Of a stretch of DNA of 64,000 bases, positions 1-8,748 are shown one piece after another. The stretch spans positions 1-64,000 of the forward strand of contig NZ_JABMKX010000020.1 in assembly GCF_013204885.1 (NCBI RefSeq). The letters run 5' to 3'. This stretch comes from Paenibacillus tritici (GTDB taxonomy: Bacteria; Bacillota; Bacilli; Paenibacillales; Paenibacillaceae). The number at the start of each line of letters is the position of its first letter. Positions within the stretch are counted from its first letter, which is position 1. The notes under the pieces are model-generated. The model did not search any database and was not told the origin of the DNA. It worked only from the letters and a program-made list of their open reading frames with translations. The position numbers and the translations under genes were made by a program.

Positions 1-2
1 AC

Positions 3-45
3 GCAGAGCAGCGATCCTCCAATAACGGGAGAATCGCTGCTCTGC
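3..45 (+). terminator. Strong hairpin terminator at window edge
   Basis: The arms at 3-20 and 28-45 pair over 17 of 18 positions, with one C/A mismatch and a 7-base loop. A run of five T follows at 50-54 on the plus strand. It most likely ends a plus-strand gene that lies before the window. The remaining bases up to 136 hold small dyads (GTAGA-AAA-TCTAC near 84-96) but no gene. Confidence 0.75.
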
Positions 46-136
46 TCACTTTTTGTAGCATTAAGAATGAAGAGGACGGTCTTTCGCCGTAGAAAATCTA
101 CTTTTGGGACAGCCCCTTTTTTAGAATAGAGTAACT

Positions 137-1858
137 TTATTTAATGATTGCCTTCAATGCTTCCCAAGCCTCCGGACTGGCGAAGCTCCGGTTCCAGGCA
201 GCTACGCCGCCAAGCTTCAAGGATCTGGCAAGCTCAACCCTTGCCGTGAGTGAGGTTTTGTCCTCGATCCAGATTTTGCGGAGAACCCCTTCTTCCTTAT
301 ACTCCACGTAATTCTGTCCCGCTTCCTTATCGAATACCGGTGTCAGCTTCTTCTCGGCAAGGATTTCCTTGACGGCATTCATGCTAACAGCCTTGGAGCT
401 AACCTTGGTCTTCCCCTTCACAGTGGCTTCGGTCCAGATACGCGTATAGAGCGGCACTCCCAGAATCAGCTTCTCTGCCGGCACTTCATCTTCTTCAATA
501 ATCCGGCTCATAGAACTCTTAACCCAGGGGAGTGAAGCAACAGAACCTGCGACCGGGCTGGCTGCCCAGTGTTCGTCATAAGCCATTACGACCAGGAAGT
601 CAGATACGGCACCAAGCGCCCGGCGGTCAAGGAACAGGGACCACATCTCGCTTTTGGATTTTGGCGTTACATCAATAGAAACAATCAGATTCCGGCTCTG
701 GGCCATCGGCTTCAGTTCCCGCATGAACTGGGTAACATTCGGTCCATCCTTGGTGTACACATTCTCAAAATCAATATTAATACCGTCCAGATTGTACAGG
801 TCCGCATACTTTAGCATCTGCACAATAGTGTTCATCCGTTTGTCATACGTGGATAAGGCTTCAGTAGTCAAGTCGGGTTCAAAGCTGTTGCTCAGCAGTC
901 CCCATACCTCCATCCCCTGATTATGCGCCCAATCCACATAGGAACGGTCAGCCTGGCTACGTACATTGCCGTTCACATCAATAATGCTGAACCAGGTAGG
1001 GCTAACTACGTTAACTCCCGGCAAATCAGCAAATTTGGCCGGATTCGGCTTGCGTTCGTACACGGCTTCCCAGAACATGTTAACAGGCTTGCCCTTCCAG
1101 CTGCGCTCGGCGCGTGTAGGCGCTGCGGGCTGTTTCTCTACTGTTTTCATGCCGTCTGCGGTAATATCATCCGCTTGGACATAGCCTGCATAACCGTTGT
1201 CAAGCTGAACATATACCCAGTCCTTGGTGTCTGTGTTCCAGATCCTTACGACGGCTCCAGGAGCCATGTCCGCAAGAATGGGTGCATGTACGGAGGCTTC
1301 AGTGCGCAGAGCTTTGGTCTTTCCGCCTTCCTCACCCTTCACTTTGCCAAGCGGCACCGATTCTCCTGCAGTCATCAGCAGTACCGCACCGGTAGCCGTA
1401 TCCTCGTTGATCTCGAAGCCGTACAAATTCTCCAGCGTGTCTACCGGGAGGTAGGTCACTTTATCCTTAACCTCAGGAGCAAGGCGAAGCTGCAGTGGTT
1501 CATTGTTTAGACTTGCTGCTGTTGATTCCTCCTGCATATACAGGAGACTGCTGTCCGTCGAGAGAATTACAGATTTGCTCTTGTCTTCATAACGGATAGA
1601 AGGGTCTACGTATTCCTGTAAAAAAGGCAGAGGTAACAGCATACTATCACCGGTACCTGAAGCGGAGTAACCCGTAAGCTGTCCTTTCACAAAAATCGGC
1701 TTGTCCAGCCCCTCCCAGTCAGGGTCCAGATGCTGGCGGTTCGGCAGTACATAATAAACAACCCAAAAGGCTGCAGCGGCTATAATGACAAGTCCCAGTA
1801 AGCGGCGAAAAAGACTTCCACGCTTTTTGACGCGTCCTTGTCTCTGTCTTCTGTCCAA
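137..1858 (-). CDS. Membrane-anchored GH18-type glycoside hydrolase with SH3 domain
   Basis: Probable cell-surface hydrolase or carbohydrate-binding protein of the GH18 fold, acting outside the membrane on peptidoglycan or chitin-like glycans. A basic N-terminus is followed by one hydrophobic anchor at about residues 20-40. Next come a copper-amine-oxidase-N-like domain (about 50-175), a bacterial SH3 domain (about 185-240) and a GH18 barrel to the C-terminus. The motif LDGINIDFENVY near residue 360 is the GH18 DxxDxDxE signature with the catalytic Glu. The layout matches Bacillus spore-germination or cell-wall GH18 proteins such as YaaH/YvbX relatives. The longest frame begins at a TTG (1876), but GGAGG at 1866-1870 lies 7 bases before a second TTG at 1858, which I take as the start (573 aa). 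No operon partner is evident. Confidence 0.85.
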   Translation of the reverse strand: MDRRQRQGRVKKRGSLFRRLLGLVIIAAAAFWVVYYVLPNRQHLDPDWEGLDKPIFVKGQLTGYSASGTGDSMLLPLPFLQEYVDPSIRYEDKSKSVILSTDSSLLYMQEESTAASLNNEPLQLRLAPEVKDKVTYLPVDTLENLYGFEINEDTATGAVLLMTAGESVPLGKVKGEEGGKTKALRTEASVHAPILADMAPGAVVRIWNTDTKDWVYVQLDNGYAGYVQADDITADGMKTVEKQPAAPTRAERSWKGKPVNMFWEAVYERKPNPAKFADLPGVNVVSPTWFSIIDVNGNVRSQADRSYVDWAHNQGMEVWGLLSNSFEPDLTTEALSTYDKRMNTIVQMLKYADLYNLDGINIDFENVYTKDGPNVTQFMRELKPMAQSRNLIVSIDVTPKSKSEMWSLFLDRRALGAVSDFLVVMAYDEHWAASPVAGSVASLPWVKSSMSRIIEEDEVPAEKLILGVPLYTRIWTEATVKGKTKVSSKAVSMNAVKEILAEKKLTPVFDKEAGQNYVEYKEEGVLRKIWIEDKTSLTARVELARSLKLGGVAAWNRSFASPEAWEALKAIIK

Positions 1859-1975
1859 AATAGGTCCTCCAAACAATATATTGAATTTTTAAAGCAGGCA
1901 ACGCTTCTGTTAAGTATACGCCATGCGGGTCTTATTGGTTGCGCCAATCTCTTGGAAGGTTTGTCTTAATGTAAC

Positions 1976-2014
1976 AAAAAAACGTGTAAAATCCGCATTC
2001 GGACTCTACACGCT
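1976..2014 (-). terminator. perR terminator
   Basis: Read on the minus strand, CGTGTA and GTCCG pair with CGGAT and TACACG around an AATG loop, and seven T follow. It lies 19 bases after the perR stop codon. Confidence 0.8.
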
Positions 2015-2032
2015 TATAGATAAACTTGCATT

Positions 2033-2464
2033 TCAGTGCCGCTTCTCGCCGCAGCATTTACACACACCATACAGTTCCATACGTAATCCATGAATCTTGA
2101 AGCCTGTGGCCAACTCGGCCTGATGCTCTACTTCATGGAGAGAGGAATAACTGAAATCCTCAATCTTGCCGCAATCCTGGCAGATGACATGATAATGATC
2201 AGACACATTGGCATCGAAACGGCTGGAATTGTCACCGTAGGTCAGCTCGCGGACCATACCCGCTTCCATGAACATCTTAAGATTGTTGTACACAGTTGCC
2301 ACACTCATACTTGGAAACTGAGGCTCAAGTGCTCGGTAAATATCGTCTGCCGTAGGATGATTCATCGCTTCCATCAGATACGTTAGAATCGCATGACGCT
2401 GAGGCGTAATACGGACACCGGTTGTCTTCAATTGCTCCAATGCATGCTGTACGCCACTACCCAT
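2033..2464 (-). CDS. perR: Peroxide-responsive repressor PerR (Fur family)
   Basis: Cytoplasmic metal-dependent repressor that senses hydrogen peroxide by metal-catalysed histidine oxidation and controls catalase, alkyl hydroperoxide reductase and iron or zinc genes. The winged-helix part contains TGVRITPQRHAIL, MNHPTADDIY and MSVATVYNNL, which closely match Bacillus PerR. The dimer/metal part has SDHYHVICQDCGK and a C-terminal CKCC, giving two CxxC zinc pairs. His36 corresponds to the oxidisable His37 of B. subtilis PerR. The frame opens at a GTG (2473), but that codon sits inside the ribosome site AAAGGCGGTG. ATG at 2464 has proper spacing and gives 143 aa, close to the B. subtilis length. 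A PerR-box-like operator lies just upstream, so autoregulation is likely. Confidence 0.93.
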   Translation of the reverse strand: MGSGVQHALEQLKTTGVRITPQRHAILTYLMEAMNHPTADDIYRALEPQFPSMSVATVYNNLKMFMEAGMVRELTYGDNSSRFDANVSDHYHVICQDCGKIEDFSYSSLHEVEHQAELATGFKIHGLRMELYGVCKCCGEKRH

Positions 2465-2492
2465 CCGTGCCACCGCCTTTAATTAAACAACT

Positions 2493-2507
2493 TAATAATA
2501 ATTCTAA
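2493..2507 (-). promoter_or_regulatory. PerR box upstream of perR
   Basis: TAATAATAATTCTAA matches the 7-1-7 PerR consensus TTATAATNATTATAA at 12 of 14 defined positions. It ends 29 bases before the chosen perR start, where autorepression would act. A second AT-rich dyad at 2561-2577 has 7-base arms but a 3-base centre and fits the consensus less well. Confidence 0.6.
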
Positions 2508-2589
2508 TGTAATTGTAAGACTGTGCTTTCAACGTTGTCAATGAGGTGATTACATTATATTTATTATTATATAATAAAAATTCCTTAAT

Positions 2590-4512
2590 TCAATATTTGC
2601 TCACATTTAAATTGCTGTTTCCGTCCACCCGCAGCTTATATTCGCCGGTGCCAATTTGGCCGGAGAGGACTTTTTTGTCAATTACGAGCCCTGGCAGATC
2701 TGTAACGATATCCCCGTAGCCGCTGGAGCCCTCCACCGTATAATTACCCGTAAGCGGCAGGAACAGCTCAATATCCCCCACGGCACTGTAAATATCCCAG
2801 TCCCCCCCGAAATCTCCGGAACGGATATTGATCCGGCCGTTCATTGATTCGGCATGCAGCTTGGCTCTCGCCCCTGACACCTCCACATTGCCGTTCTTCG
2901 TGGACACCTCCACCGTATCTCCGCTGTCATATGCCGTGATGTTGCCGACCGCCGTTGACAGCTTCAGAGCGCCTCTAACGTCCCAGGCCCCCATATCGCC
3001 GCCGCTTGTCCCCAGTTCAACATTGCCGAGGACGTCTCTGGCGCGCACGGCACCGTTCAGGGTTTTGCCTTTGACATTGCCGTAAATACGGTGCAGGATC
3101 AGTTCCCCGTTCCCGGTCTCCAGTGAAATGTCTGCAATGGCTTCAACATTCTGCAGTGTAATACCGCCGTTCATTGTGCGGACACTCAGGTCAAACCGGC
3201 GGTCTTCCGGCAGAGAAATATCGAGGTTGATTCGCGGCTGGCGTTTGCCGGATTCACCGTAGGCCTTGCTCTGGGGAGTGATCTTGATGGTGGTCCCCTC
3301 TGTCACTTCGACAAAGGACTGGTCTGCTATAGACTCGGCCAGTACCCCGTCCAGCTGGTCTACCCATACTGTCGCAGTAATCTCGATATCCTCGACAGCC
3401 GCCCGGTGAATGAGAATATCTCCGTTAATCGCATCGATACTGACTTTGGAAGTATTCAGCTCAACCGGAACGATCAGCGGGGCCTTCTCGTAGCTGCTTC
3501 CTTGCGCTTCCCCGTAATCGACTGCCGCCGCAGTCAGATTAAGACTCACCTTGTTCCACAGGTGCAGATAGTGCTCCTGCTCGGTCACGATGAATACACA
3601 GGCAGCCAGTATTACAGCAGAGAACAATCCCCGCACATCCATCCGGGCTCTGCCGGCCGTGACGCTCTGTTGCCGGCGGGAGAACACGTAGATCAGCAGA
3701 TACTCTACTCCCCATAATACGGGTACAAGAGGCCACCATTTCAGCAGCATCATCATATGGTCTGTCCCGTTAAGCCAGTCAAGGAGGAGGAGAACTCCGA
3801 CAGCAACCAGCGTGACTGATGCAGTATATCTGCCAATCCGCCGTTTCCTCCGCTCCTTGCTTAGACGCGCGGTAGAGTTCTTGGCGATCTCTCTTATGCC
3901 CATAAGCAGCCCCAGGACGATTAGCAGAGTTGCCACAGCAGCACCCGCAGAATTCTCAATGAATAATTGAAGCCAGGGCGGCCTCTGCTGGAAGAGAAAC
4001 AGCAGCGCTCCGCCGACAAGCAGCATGAGCCCAAAGGAAATTCCCGGCTCGCTGATCCTCACCCGGCGCCTGGCTGTTGCCGCGGCATTCATAGCATCAG
4101 GTTCTTCAAGGTCTTGCTCTTCAGGAAACCGCAGAATACGGTCTGCTGCCTGTAGCGCATCAAACACATTATAGAAGTACATTGCCGGGATCAGCAGCGC
4201 CAGCAGAATCAGCAGCGGTACATTGATTTGCATGCCTATAGACGAGAAATACAGCAGCGCCACGATATCCAACAGCAGCAGAAAAATGAAAGAAATCCCT
4301 TTGCGGAGCAGCCCGAGATAGAGATGTCCCGTGCCGGGAAGTACAGCAGCCAGCAGGCCGGTTATAAATTTCCGTTTGCGGGGACGGCGCTTGGGACGGG
4401 GCGGTATATAAGGAGCTTTCCATTCTTCGTCAGCTTCAGCCTGCGGTAAGCCAGTCTCTCTCTCTTCATCCTGCACGGGACAATCCTCATGTTCCTGATA
4501 ACCGGAATTCAT
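2590..4512 (-). CDS. Multi-pass membrane protein with C-terminal DUF4097 beta-repeat domain (LiaF-like)
   Basis: 640-residue membrane protein, function not established. A charged, proline- and arginine-rich N-terminus (about 1-45) precedes a TM2-like hydrophobic block (about 45-115). More helices follow near 155-210, 225-275 and 290-315, resembling the LiaI/LiaF membrane part of envelope-stress proteins. From about residue 340 to the end there are repeated short beta-strand units with a periodic G-D/N pattern (for example LETGNGEL, LGTSGGDM, VSTKNGNVEV, SAVGDIEL), typical of DUF4097 putative adhesin domains. The start ATG has AAAGGAGGAG upstream. By analogy it could sense or buffer cell-envelope stress, but no LiaRS-type kinase or regulator is adjacent. 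It precedes perR on the same strand with about 125 bases between them. Confidence 0.7.
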   Translation of the reverse strand: MNSGYQEHEDCPVQDEERETGLPQAEADEEWKAPYIPPRPKRRPRKRKFITGLLAAVLPGTGHLYLGLLRKGISFIFLLLLDIVALLYFSSIGMQINVPLLILLALLIPAMYFYNVFDALQAADRILRFPEEQDLEEPDAMNAAATARRRVRISEPGISFGLMLLVGGALLFLFQQRPPWLQLFIENSAGAAVATLLIVLGLLMGIREIAKNSTARLSKERRKRRIGRYTASVTLVAVGVLLLLDWLNGTDHMMMLLKWWPLVPVLWGVEYLLIYVFSRRQQSVTAGRARMDVRGLFSAVILAACVFIVTEQEHYLHLWNKVSLNLTAAAVDYGEAQGSSYEKAPLIVPVELNTSKVSIDAINGDILIHRAAVEDIEITATVWVDQLDGVLAESIADQSFVEVTEGTTIKITPQSKAYGESGKRQPRINLDISLPEDRRFDLSVRTMNGGITLQNVEAIADISLETGNGELILHRIYGNVKGKTLNGAVRARDVLGNVELGTSGGDMGAWDVRGALKLSTAVGNITAYDSGDTVEVSTKNGNVEVSGARAKLHAESMNGRINIRSGDFGGDWDIYSAVGDIELFLPLTGNYTVEGSSGYGDIVTDLPGLVIDKKVLSGQIGTGEYKLRVDGNSNLNVSKY

Positions 4513-4548
4513 CCTCGGTACTCCTCCTTTCTGAACGGTTCGTACTTG

Positions 4549-5022
4549 TCATTTCAGCCTGCCTGCCCGGTGGAATTCCACCAGCTCTACTCCCGGAGCC
4601 ACCTCTTCAATTCCAACAGGAATGAACCCATGCTTGGTATAGAGCGTTACTGCCGGAAGATTCAGCTTCCCCGTAGACACAATAAACTGCTCTATCTCTG
4701 CGTAACGGGCGAAGATGAATTCCAGCAGCCTGCCCGCCACACCTTGGCGGAAATGATCAGGGCTAACCATCATCCGGGTAACCGTGAGCTTGCCGGGAGA
4801 CTCTTCAATTACTGCAATAGCGCCCAGCAGCTCCTCCGTATCATCAAGGCAGCCATAGAAATCCTCTGTAACCCGGCTGAGCATGTCTCTGGTCTCCAGC
4901 AGCGGCGGAATGTCACGGAACCCGATCATCTCCGCCTCCAGGCGGTATGCCTTATGCTGAAGGCTCCATAGCTCATCCAGCGTGATCTCATCCTGCAGAT
5001 TCAACTTCACTATTGTATCCAT
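4549..5022 (-). CDS. GNAT-family N-acetyltransferase
   Basis: Small cytoplasmic acetyltransferase of the GNAT superfamily, which moves the acetyl group of acetyl-CoA to an amine; the substrate cannot be read from the sequence. VTRMMVSPDHFRQGVAGRLLEF is the strand-4/helix-3 acetyl-CoA site with the R/Q-x-x-G-x-G/A-type loop, and LNLPAVTLYTKHGFIPVGIEE is the usual C-terminal strand. The frame could open at 5070, but AAGGGG lies 9 bases before ATG 5022, giving MDTIVKLN and 157 aa, a normal single-domain length. It lies between gatB and the LiaF-like gene with no sign of shared function. Confidence 0.85.
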   Translation of the reverse strand: MDTIVKLNLQDEITLDELWSLQHKAYRLEAEMIGFRDIPPLLETRDMLSRVTEDFYGCLDDTEELLGAIAVIEESPGKLTVTRMMVSPDHFRQGVAGRLLEFIFARYAEIEQFIVSTGKLNLPAVTLYTKHGFIPVGIEEVAPGVELVEFHRAGRLK

Positions 5023-5106
5023 CCGTACAATCCCCTTATATACTGCACAGGGGCCTGCCGTTGCCGACAAGCCCTGTGCCCAAGATTCTATAATCTATTA
5101 CCCATT

Positions 5107-6540
5107 CTAGCTGTTCAGCACTTCTGCAAGCAGTGTGTTCACAAGACCCGGGTTCGCTTTCCCTTTGCTTGCCTTCATGACCTGTCCTACAAGGAAGCCG
5201 ATCGCTTGTTTCTTGCCGGCCTTGTAGTCTTCGACAGATTGCGGATTAGCAGCGACCACTTCCTGCACGATTGTCTTAATCGCACCTTCATCACTGATCT
5301 GCACTAGACCCTTTTCTTCAACGATAACTGCAGGCAGCTTGCCGCTCTCCAGCATTTCTTTGAACACGGTTTTGGCAATTTTGCTGCTGATGGTTCCGCC
5401 TGCGATCAGGCCGATCATCTCGCCCAGTCCCTGCGGCGTAATCTTCACCTGGGATAATTCCAGATTATTGCTGTTCAAATATCCCAGCAGGTCTCCCATC
5501 ATCCAGTTGGCGACAGCCTTGGCATCCTGTGTATAGGCCAGACTGCCTTCAAAGAAGTCGGCAAGCGGCTTGGATGAGGTAAGCACTCCCGCATCATAGG
5601 CAGTCAGGCCAAATTCTTCGCTGTAACGGGCCTGCCGGGCATCCGGAAGCTCCGGAATGGTCGCACGGATCTGTTCCTTCCAGGAATCACTGATATGCAG
5701 CACGATAAGATCCGGGTCCGGGAAATAACGGTAGTCATGCGCTTCTTCCTTACCGCGCATAGACAAGGTCTTGCCCCCAGCTTCATCCCAGCGGCGGGTC
5801 TCCTGCACAACGATCCCGCCGTCATCCAGAATCTCTCCCTGACGGAACTGTTCGTACTCCAGCCCGCGGAGTACCCCGCGGAAGGAGTTCATATTCTTCA
5901 GCTCCGCCCGGATCCCGAATTCCTCCTGCCCTTCCGGCCGCAGGCTAATATTGGCGTCACAACGCATCGAGCCTTCTTCCATCTTCACATCGGATACATC
6001 GCAATACTGCATGATGGCGCGGATCTTCTCCAGATAAGCACGCGCCTCCTCAGGCGAACGCAGATCAGGCTCAGAGACAATCTCAATAAGTGGGGTCCCC
6101 ACCCGGTTGAAGTCAACCAGTGAAGCAAATCCTCCATCCACATGAGTCAGCTTGCCTGCATCTTCCTCCAGATGAAGACGGGTGATGCCGATCCGTTTGG
6201 TCTCTCCATTCACTTCAATATCAATCCAGCCGTTCAGGCCGATAGGCTGATCAAATTGCGAAATCTGGTAGGCCTTCGGGGAATCGGGGTAGAAATAGTT
6301 TTTGCGGTCGAATTTGCTGACATCGCCGATGGTACAGTTCAGAGCCATCGCCGCTTTCATCGCGTACTCTACCGCTTGGCGATTAAGCACCGGCAGCACA
6401 CCGGGGTGGCCGAGACAGACCGGACAGGTATGGGTATTAGGCGGAGCACCGAATTCTGTGGAGCAGCCGCAGAAGATTTTGGACTTGGTATGAAGCTCCA
6501 CATGAACTTCAAGCCCGATGACCGTTTCATATTTAGACAT
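5107..6540 (-). CDS. gatB: Asp-tRNA(Asn)/Glu-tRNA(Gln) amidotransferase subunit B
   Basis: Subunit of the GatCAB amidotransferase, which converts Glu-tRNA(Gln), and in some species Asp-tRNA(Asn), to the amidated form. It starts with the family signature YETVIGLEVHVEL. It carries the zinc-site cysteines CGCS and CPVCLG, YFYPDSPKAYQISQ and EEGSMRCDANISLRP, and ends with the YqeY-like tail domain ending in GLVNTLLAEVLNS. The longest frame opens at 6552, but that ATG directly abuts AAGGG. ATG 6540 is 12 bases away and gives the canonical MSKYETV start (477 aa). It is separated from gatA by about 260 bases that hold a repeat-like element, so a fresh transcript start is possible. Confidence 0.95.
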   Translation of the reverse strand: MSKYETVIGLEVHVELHTKSKIFCGCSTEFGAPPNTHTCPVCLGHPGVLPVLNRQAVEYAMKAAMALNCTIGDVSKFDRKNYFYPDSPKAYQISQFDQPIGLNGWIDIEVNGETKRIGITRLHLEEDAGKLTHVDGGFASLVDFNRVGTPLIEIVSEPDLRSPEEARAYLEKIRAIMQYCDVSDVKMEEGSMRCDANISLRPEGQEEFGIRAELKNMNSFRGVLRGLEYEQFRQGEILDDGGIVVQETRRWDEAGGKTLSMRGKEEAHDYRYFPDPDLIVLHISDSWKEQIRATIPELPDARQARYSEEFGLTAYDAGVLTSSKPLADFFEGSLAYTQDAKAVANWMMGDLLGYLNSNNLELSQVKITPQGLGEMIGLIAGGTISSKIAKTVFKEMLESGKLPAVIVEEKGLVQISDEGAIKTIVQEVVAANPQSVEDYKAGKKQAIGFLVGQVMKASKGKANPGLVNTLLAEVLNS

Positions 6541-6640
6541 AGATAATCTCATCCCTTAAAAGTTTTGTGGGCATATACTCAAATTATATAAGAAGCACTA
6601 AAGAAATAAACAAAAAGCAAAAGAAACGGAGGGGAAATTT

Positions 6641-6780
6641 GGAACTGTAGGAGCGGTAGCGACCGCCTTTGTCACCGGATTTCACCCGCGTAGAGCGGTT
6701 TAAATCAAGAAATCTGGGGACAACAGCGGCCGGAAGTCCAAATGTTCACCGCAGTGACGATGTAGCTTCAAGTTCAAAAC
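6641..6780. repeat. Intergenic repeat-like element between gatA and gatB
   Basis: A 140-base non-coding stretch with higher GC than its AT-rich flanks. It contains small hairpins, GCGGT-AGCG-ACCGC at 6653-6666 and TCAC-CGCA-GTGA at 6746-6757, and no plausible ORF. Only one copy lies in this window, so repetition is not shown here. I call it repeat-like because the text (ACAGCGGCCGGAAGTCCAAA and similar) is familiar to me from Paenibacillus intergenic regions. It could alternatively be a structured leader for gatB. Confidence 0.45.
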
Positions 6781-6803
6781 TTAAGTGCATCTTAATATAA
6801 AAG

Positions 6804-8261
6804 CTACATTTGCGGACGGGCCTTGTGATGCTCTGTATGCTGTTCAAAGGCATGCGCAACGCGCAGTACCGTACTCTCGTCAAACTCCTTGCCGATAATC
6901 TGCAGGCCGACAGGCAGGCCTTCTGCGAAGCCGCAAGGGATGCTGATGGCAGGAATACCGGCCAGACTGACAGGAATGGTCAGGATATCATTCAGGTACA
7001 TGGTCAGCGGATCTTCGGTCTGCGAGCCCAGCTTAAAGGCTGTCGTAGGCGCAGTCGGGCCGATCACGACATCATATTTCTTGAACACTTCATCAAAATC
7101 CTGCTTAATCAGGGTGCGTACCTTCTGGGCCTTCAAATAATAAGCATCGTAGTATCCGGAGCTGAGCGCATAGGTGCCGAGCATAATCCGGCGTTTGACT
7201 TCTGGACCGAAGCCTTGACTGCGGGAGTTATGGTACAGATCCAGCAAACCGCCTCCATCATCCACACGCGTCCCGTAACGGACACCGTCAAAACGGGCAA
7301 GGTTGGATGAAGCCTCGGAAGACGACAGGAGATAATAAGCAGCTACGGCATATTCTGTATGCGGAAGCGAAACCTCTTCCCACACGGCGCCGAGACTCTC
7401 CAGCACTTTAAGCGCTGACAGCACGGATTCACGGACCGATGCGTCTACGCCTTCGCCGATGTATTCCTTCGGCACAGCTATACGCAGACCGGAAATATCA
7501 CCGGTGAGCGAACTCAGATAATCAGGTATGCTGACCTTGGCCGAGGTGGAATCCTGGGCATCATAACCTGCAATCGCCTGCAGTACATACGCGGAATCCT
7601 CAACGTTGCGGGTAATCGGACCGATCTGATCCAGGGAGGAGGCAAAAGCTACCAGACCGTAACGGGAGACCAGGCCATAGGTAGGTTTAAGACCGACCAC
7701 TCCGCAGTAGGAAGCCGGCTGGCGGATCGAACCGCCAGTGTCGGAGCCAAGGGTGAAGAACACTTCTCCGGCCGCAACCGCCGCTGCCGAACCACCGCTC
7801 GACCCGCCGGGAACACGTTCCAGATCCCACGGATTACGCACCGCCCCGAAGCTGGAATTCTCATTGGACCCGCCCATGGCGAACTCGTCCATGTTCAGCT
7901 TACCCATGGTTACGGCATCGGCCTGGCGCAGCTTGGAGACTACGGTCGCATCATAAATCGGCTGGAAGTTATTAAGGAACTGGCTGGCACAGGTAGTGCG
8001 CAGACCTTTGGTCACAATATTATCCTTGATGCCGGCAGGCAATCCGAATAACAGACCACGCGCAGCTCCGGACGCCAGCTTGTCATCAAGCGCACGTGCC
8101 TGATCACGGGCACCCTCTTCATTCAGTGTCAAAAAAGCATGAACCTTGCTGTCACGTTCCGCAATGACGGACAGGGATTCTTCAGTCAGTTCACGGACCG
8201 AGACCTCTTTACTATGCAGCATGTTATGTACTTCAGGTAGTCGATAATGAAACAGGCTCAA
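6804..8261 (-). CDS. gatA: Glutamyl-tRNA(Gln) amidotransferase subunit A
   Basis: Amidase subunit of GatCAB. It releases ammonia from glutamine for transamidation of mischarged tRNA. The Ser-Ser-Lys amidase triad is visible in GIKDNI (Lys), VPGGSSGGSAAAVAAG (first Ser) and SDTGGSIRQPASYCGVVG (catalytic Ser). The frame is open to 8327, but GAGAGGAGGAAG lies just before TTG 8261. That start gives LSLFHYRLPEVHN, the normal GatA N-terminus (485 aa), and the extra upstream residues have no family match. It lies 25 bases after gatC and is clearly co-transcribed with it. Confidence 0.95.
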   Translation of the reverse strand: MSLFHYRLPEVHNMLHSKEVSVRELTEESLSVIAERDSKVHAFLTLNEEGARDQARALDDKLASGAARGLLFGLPAGIKDNIVTKGLRTTCASQFLNNFQPIYDATVVSKLRQADAVTMGKLNMDEFAMGGSNENSSFGAVRNPWDLERVPGGSSGGSAAAVAAGEVFFTLGSDTGGSIRQPASYCGVVGLKPTYGLVSRYGLVAFASSLDQIGPITRNVEDSAYVLQAIAGYDAQDSTSAKVSIPDYLSSLTGDISGLRIAVPKEYIGEGVDASVRESVLSALKVLESLGAVWEEVSLPHTEYAVAAYYLLSSSEASSNLARFDGVRYGTRVDDGGGLLDLYHNSRSQGFGPEVKRRIMLGTYALSSGYYDAYYLKAQKVRTLIKQDFDEVFKKYDVVIGPTAPTTAFKLGSQTEDPLTMYLNDILTIPVSLAGIPAISIPCGFAEGLPVGLQIIGKEFDESTVLRVAHAFEQHTEHHKARPQM

Positions 8262-8286
8262 CTTGCTTCCTCCTCTCAGGGTATGG

Positions 8287-8574
8287 TTATTCCAGAACAG
8301 CGGGAACCTTGAAGTGTCCGTCTTCATGTTCCGGTGCGTTAAGCAGCGCTTCCTCTTGGGTCAGGCTCTCCTTCACCGCATCGTCACGCATCACATTGCT
8401 GACTTGCAGCACATGGGTGGTCGGCTCTACATTCTCGGTATCCAGCTCATTCAATTTCTCGGCATATTGTAAAATAGCATTCATTTGTTCGGTGAAGGTA
8501 GCCTCTTCTTCCGGGCTTAATTGCAGTCGGGCCAGCTTGGCCACATGCTGCACATCTTTGACGGTGATGCTCAT
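8287..8574 (-). CDS. gatC: Glutamyl-tRNA(Gln) amidotransferase subunit C
   Basis: 95-residue stabilising subunit that wraps around GatA and helps it assemble with GatB. The sequence MSITVKDVQHVAKLARLQLS, followed by FTEQMNAILQYAEKLNELDT and the C-terminal FKVPAVLE, is a full-length match to the family. GGAGGG precedes the ATG. It is the first gene of gatC-gatA-gatB, with a sigma-A-type promoter about 50-80 bases upstream. Confidence 0.95.
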   Translation of the reverse strand: MSITVKDVQHVAKLARLQLSPEEEATFTEQMNAILQYAEKLNELDTENVEPTTHVLQVSNVMRDDAVKESLTQEEALLNAPEHEDGHFKVPAVLE

Positions 8575-8625
8575 AATGAATATCCCTCCTGTTTAAAGGG
8601 CTAAAGCGCCCGGATAACGTTTTTA

Positions 8626-8654
8626 ATTATAGGGTAGACGGCCTTACAATTCAA
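8626..8654 (-). promoter_or_regulatory. Sigma-A promoter of the gat operon
   Basis: On the minus strand TTGAAT (8649-8654), a 17-base spacer and a perfect TATAAT (8626-8631) precede gatC. A GC-rich dyad (GGGC-TAAA-GCGCCC region, near 8598-8612) lies in the short leader. Confidence 0.75.
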
Positions 8655-8686
8655 TGCGCTTGTCGATGGAGGGAGATATATACAGC

Positions 8687-8727
8687 AAAAGACCCGCACC
8701 TGCTGATTGTGGCAGGAAGCGGGTCTT
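8687..8727 (-). terminator. Terminator of the sugar-use operon after araA
   Basis: AAGACCCGC at 8689-8697 pairs with GCGGGTCTT at 8719-8727, with a further CTGC/GCAG pairing inside. Read on the minus strand the stem ends in TTTT. It lies 21 bases after the araA stop codon and so closes the long operon. Confidence 0.85.
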
Positions 8728-8748
8728 GAGTGCTTAAGCTTAATCCGG

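Noticed and set aside
46..136. Possible end of an insertion sequence before the GH18 gene
   Set aside because: GGGACAGCCCC and nearby dyads look like an element edge, but there is no partner end, target duplication or transposase fragment in the window.
2561..2577. AT-rich palindrome as a second PerR box
   Set aside because: Arms are perfect, but the centre is three bases, not one, and AT-rich dyads arise easily in such sequence. Kept only as a remark.
5046..5080. Terminator after gatB
   Set aside because: The GCACAGGG/CCCTGTGC arms pair, but the loop is about 19 bases and no T-run follows, so I do not list it.
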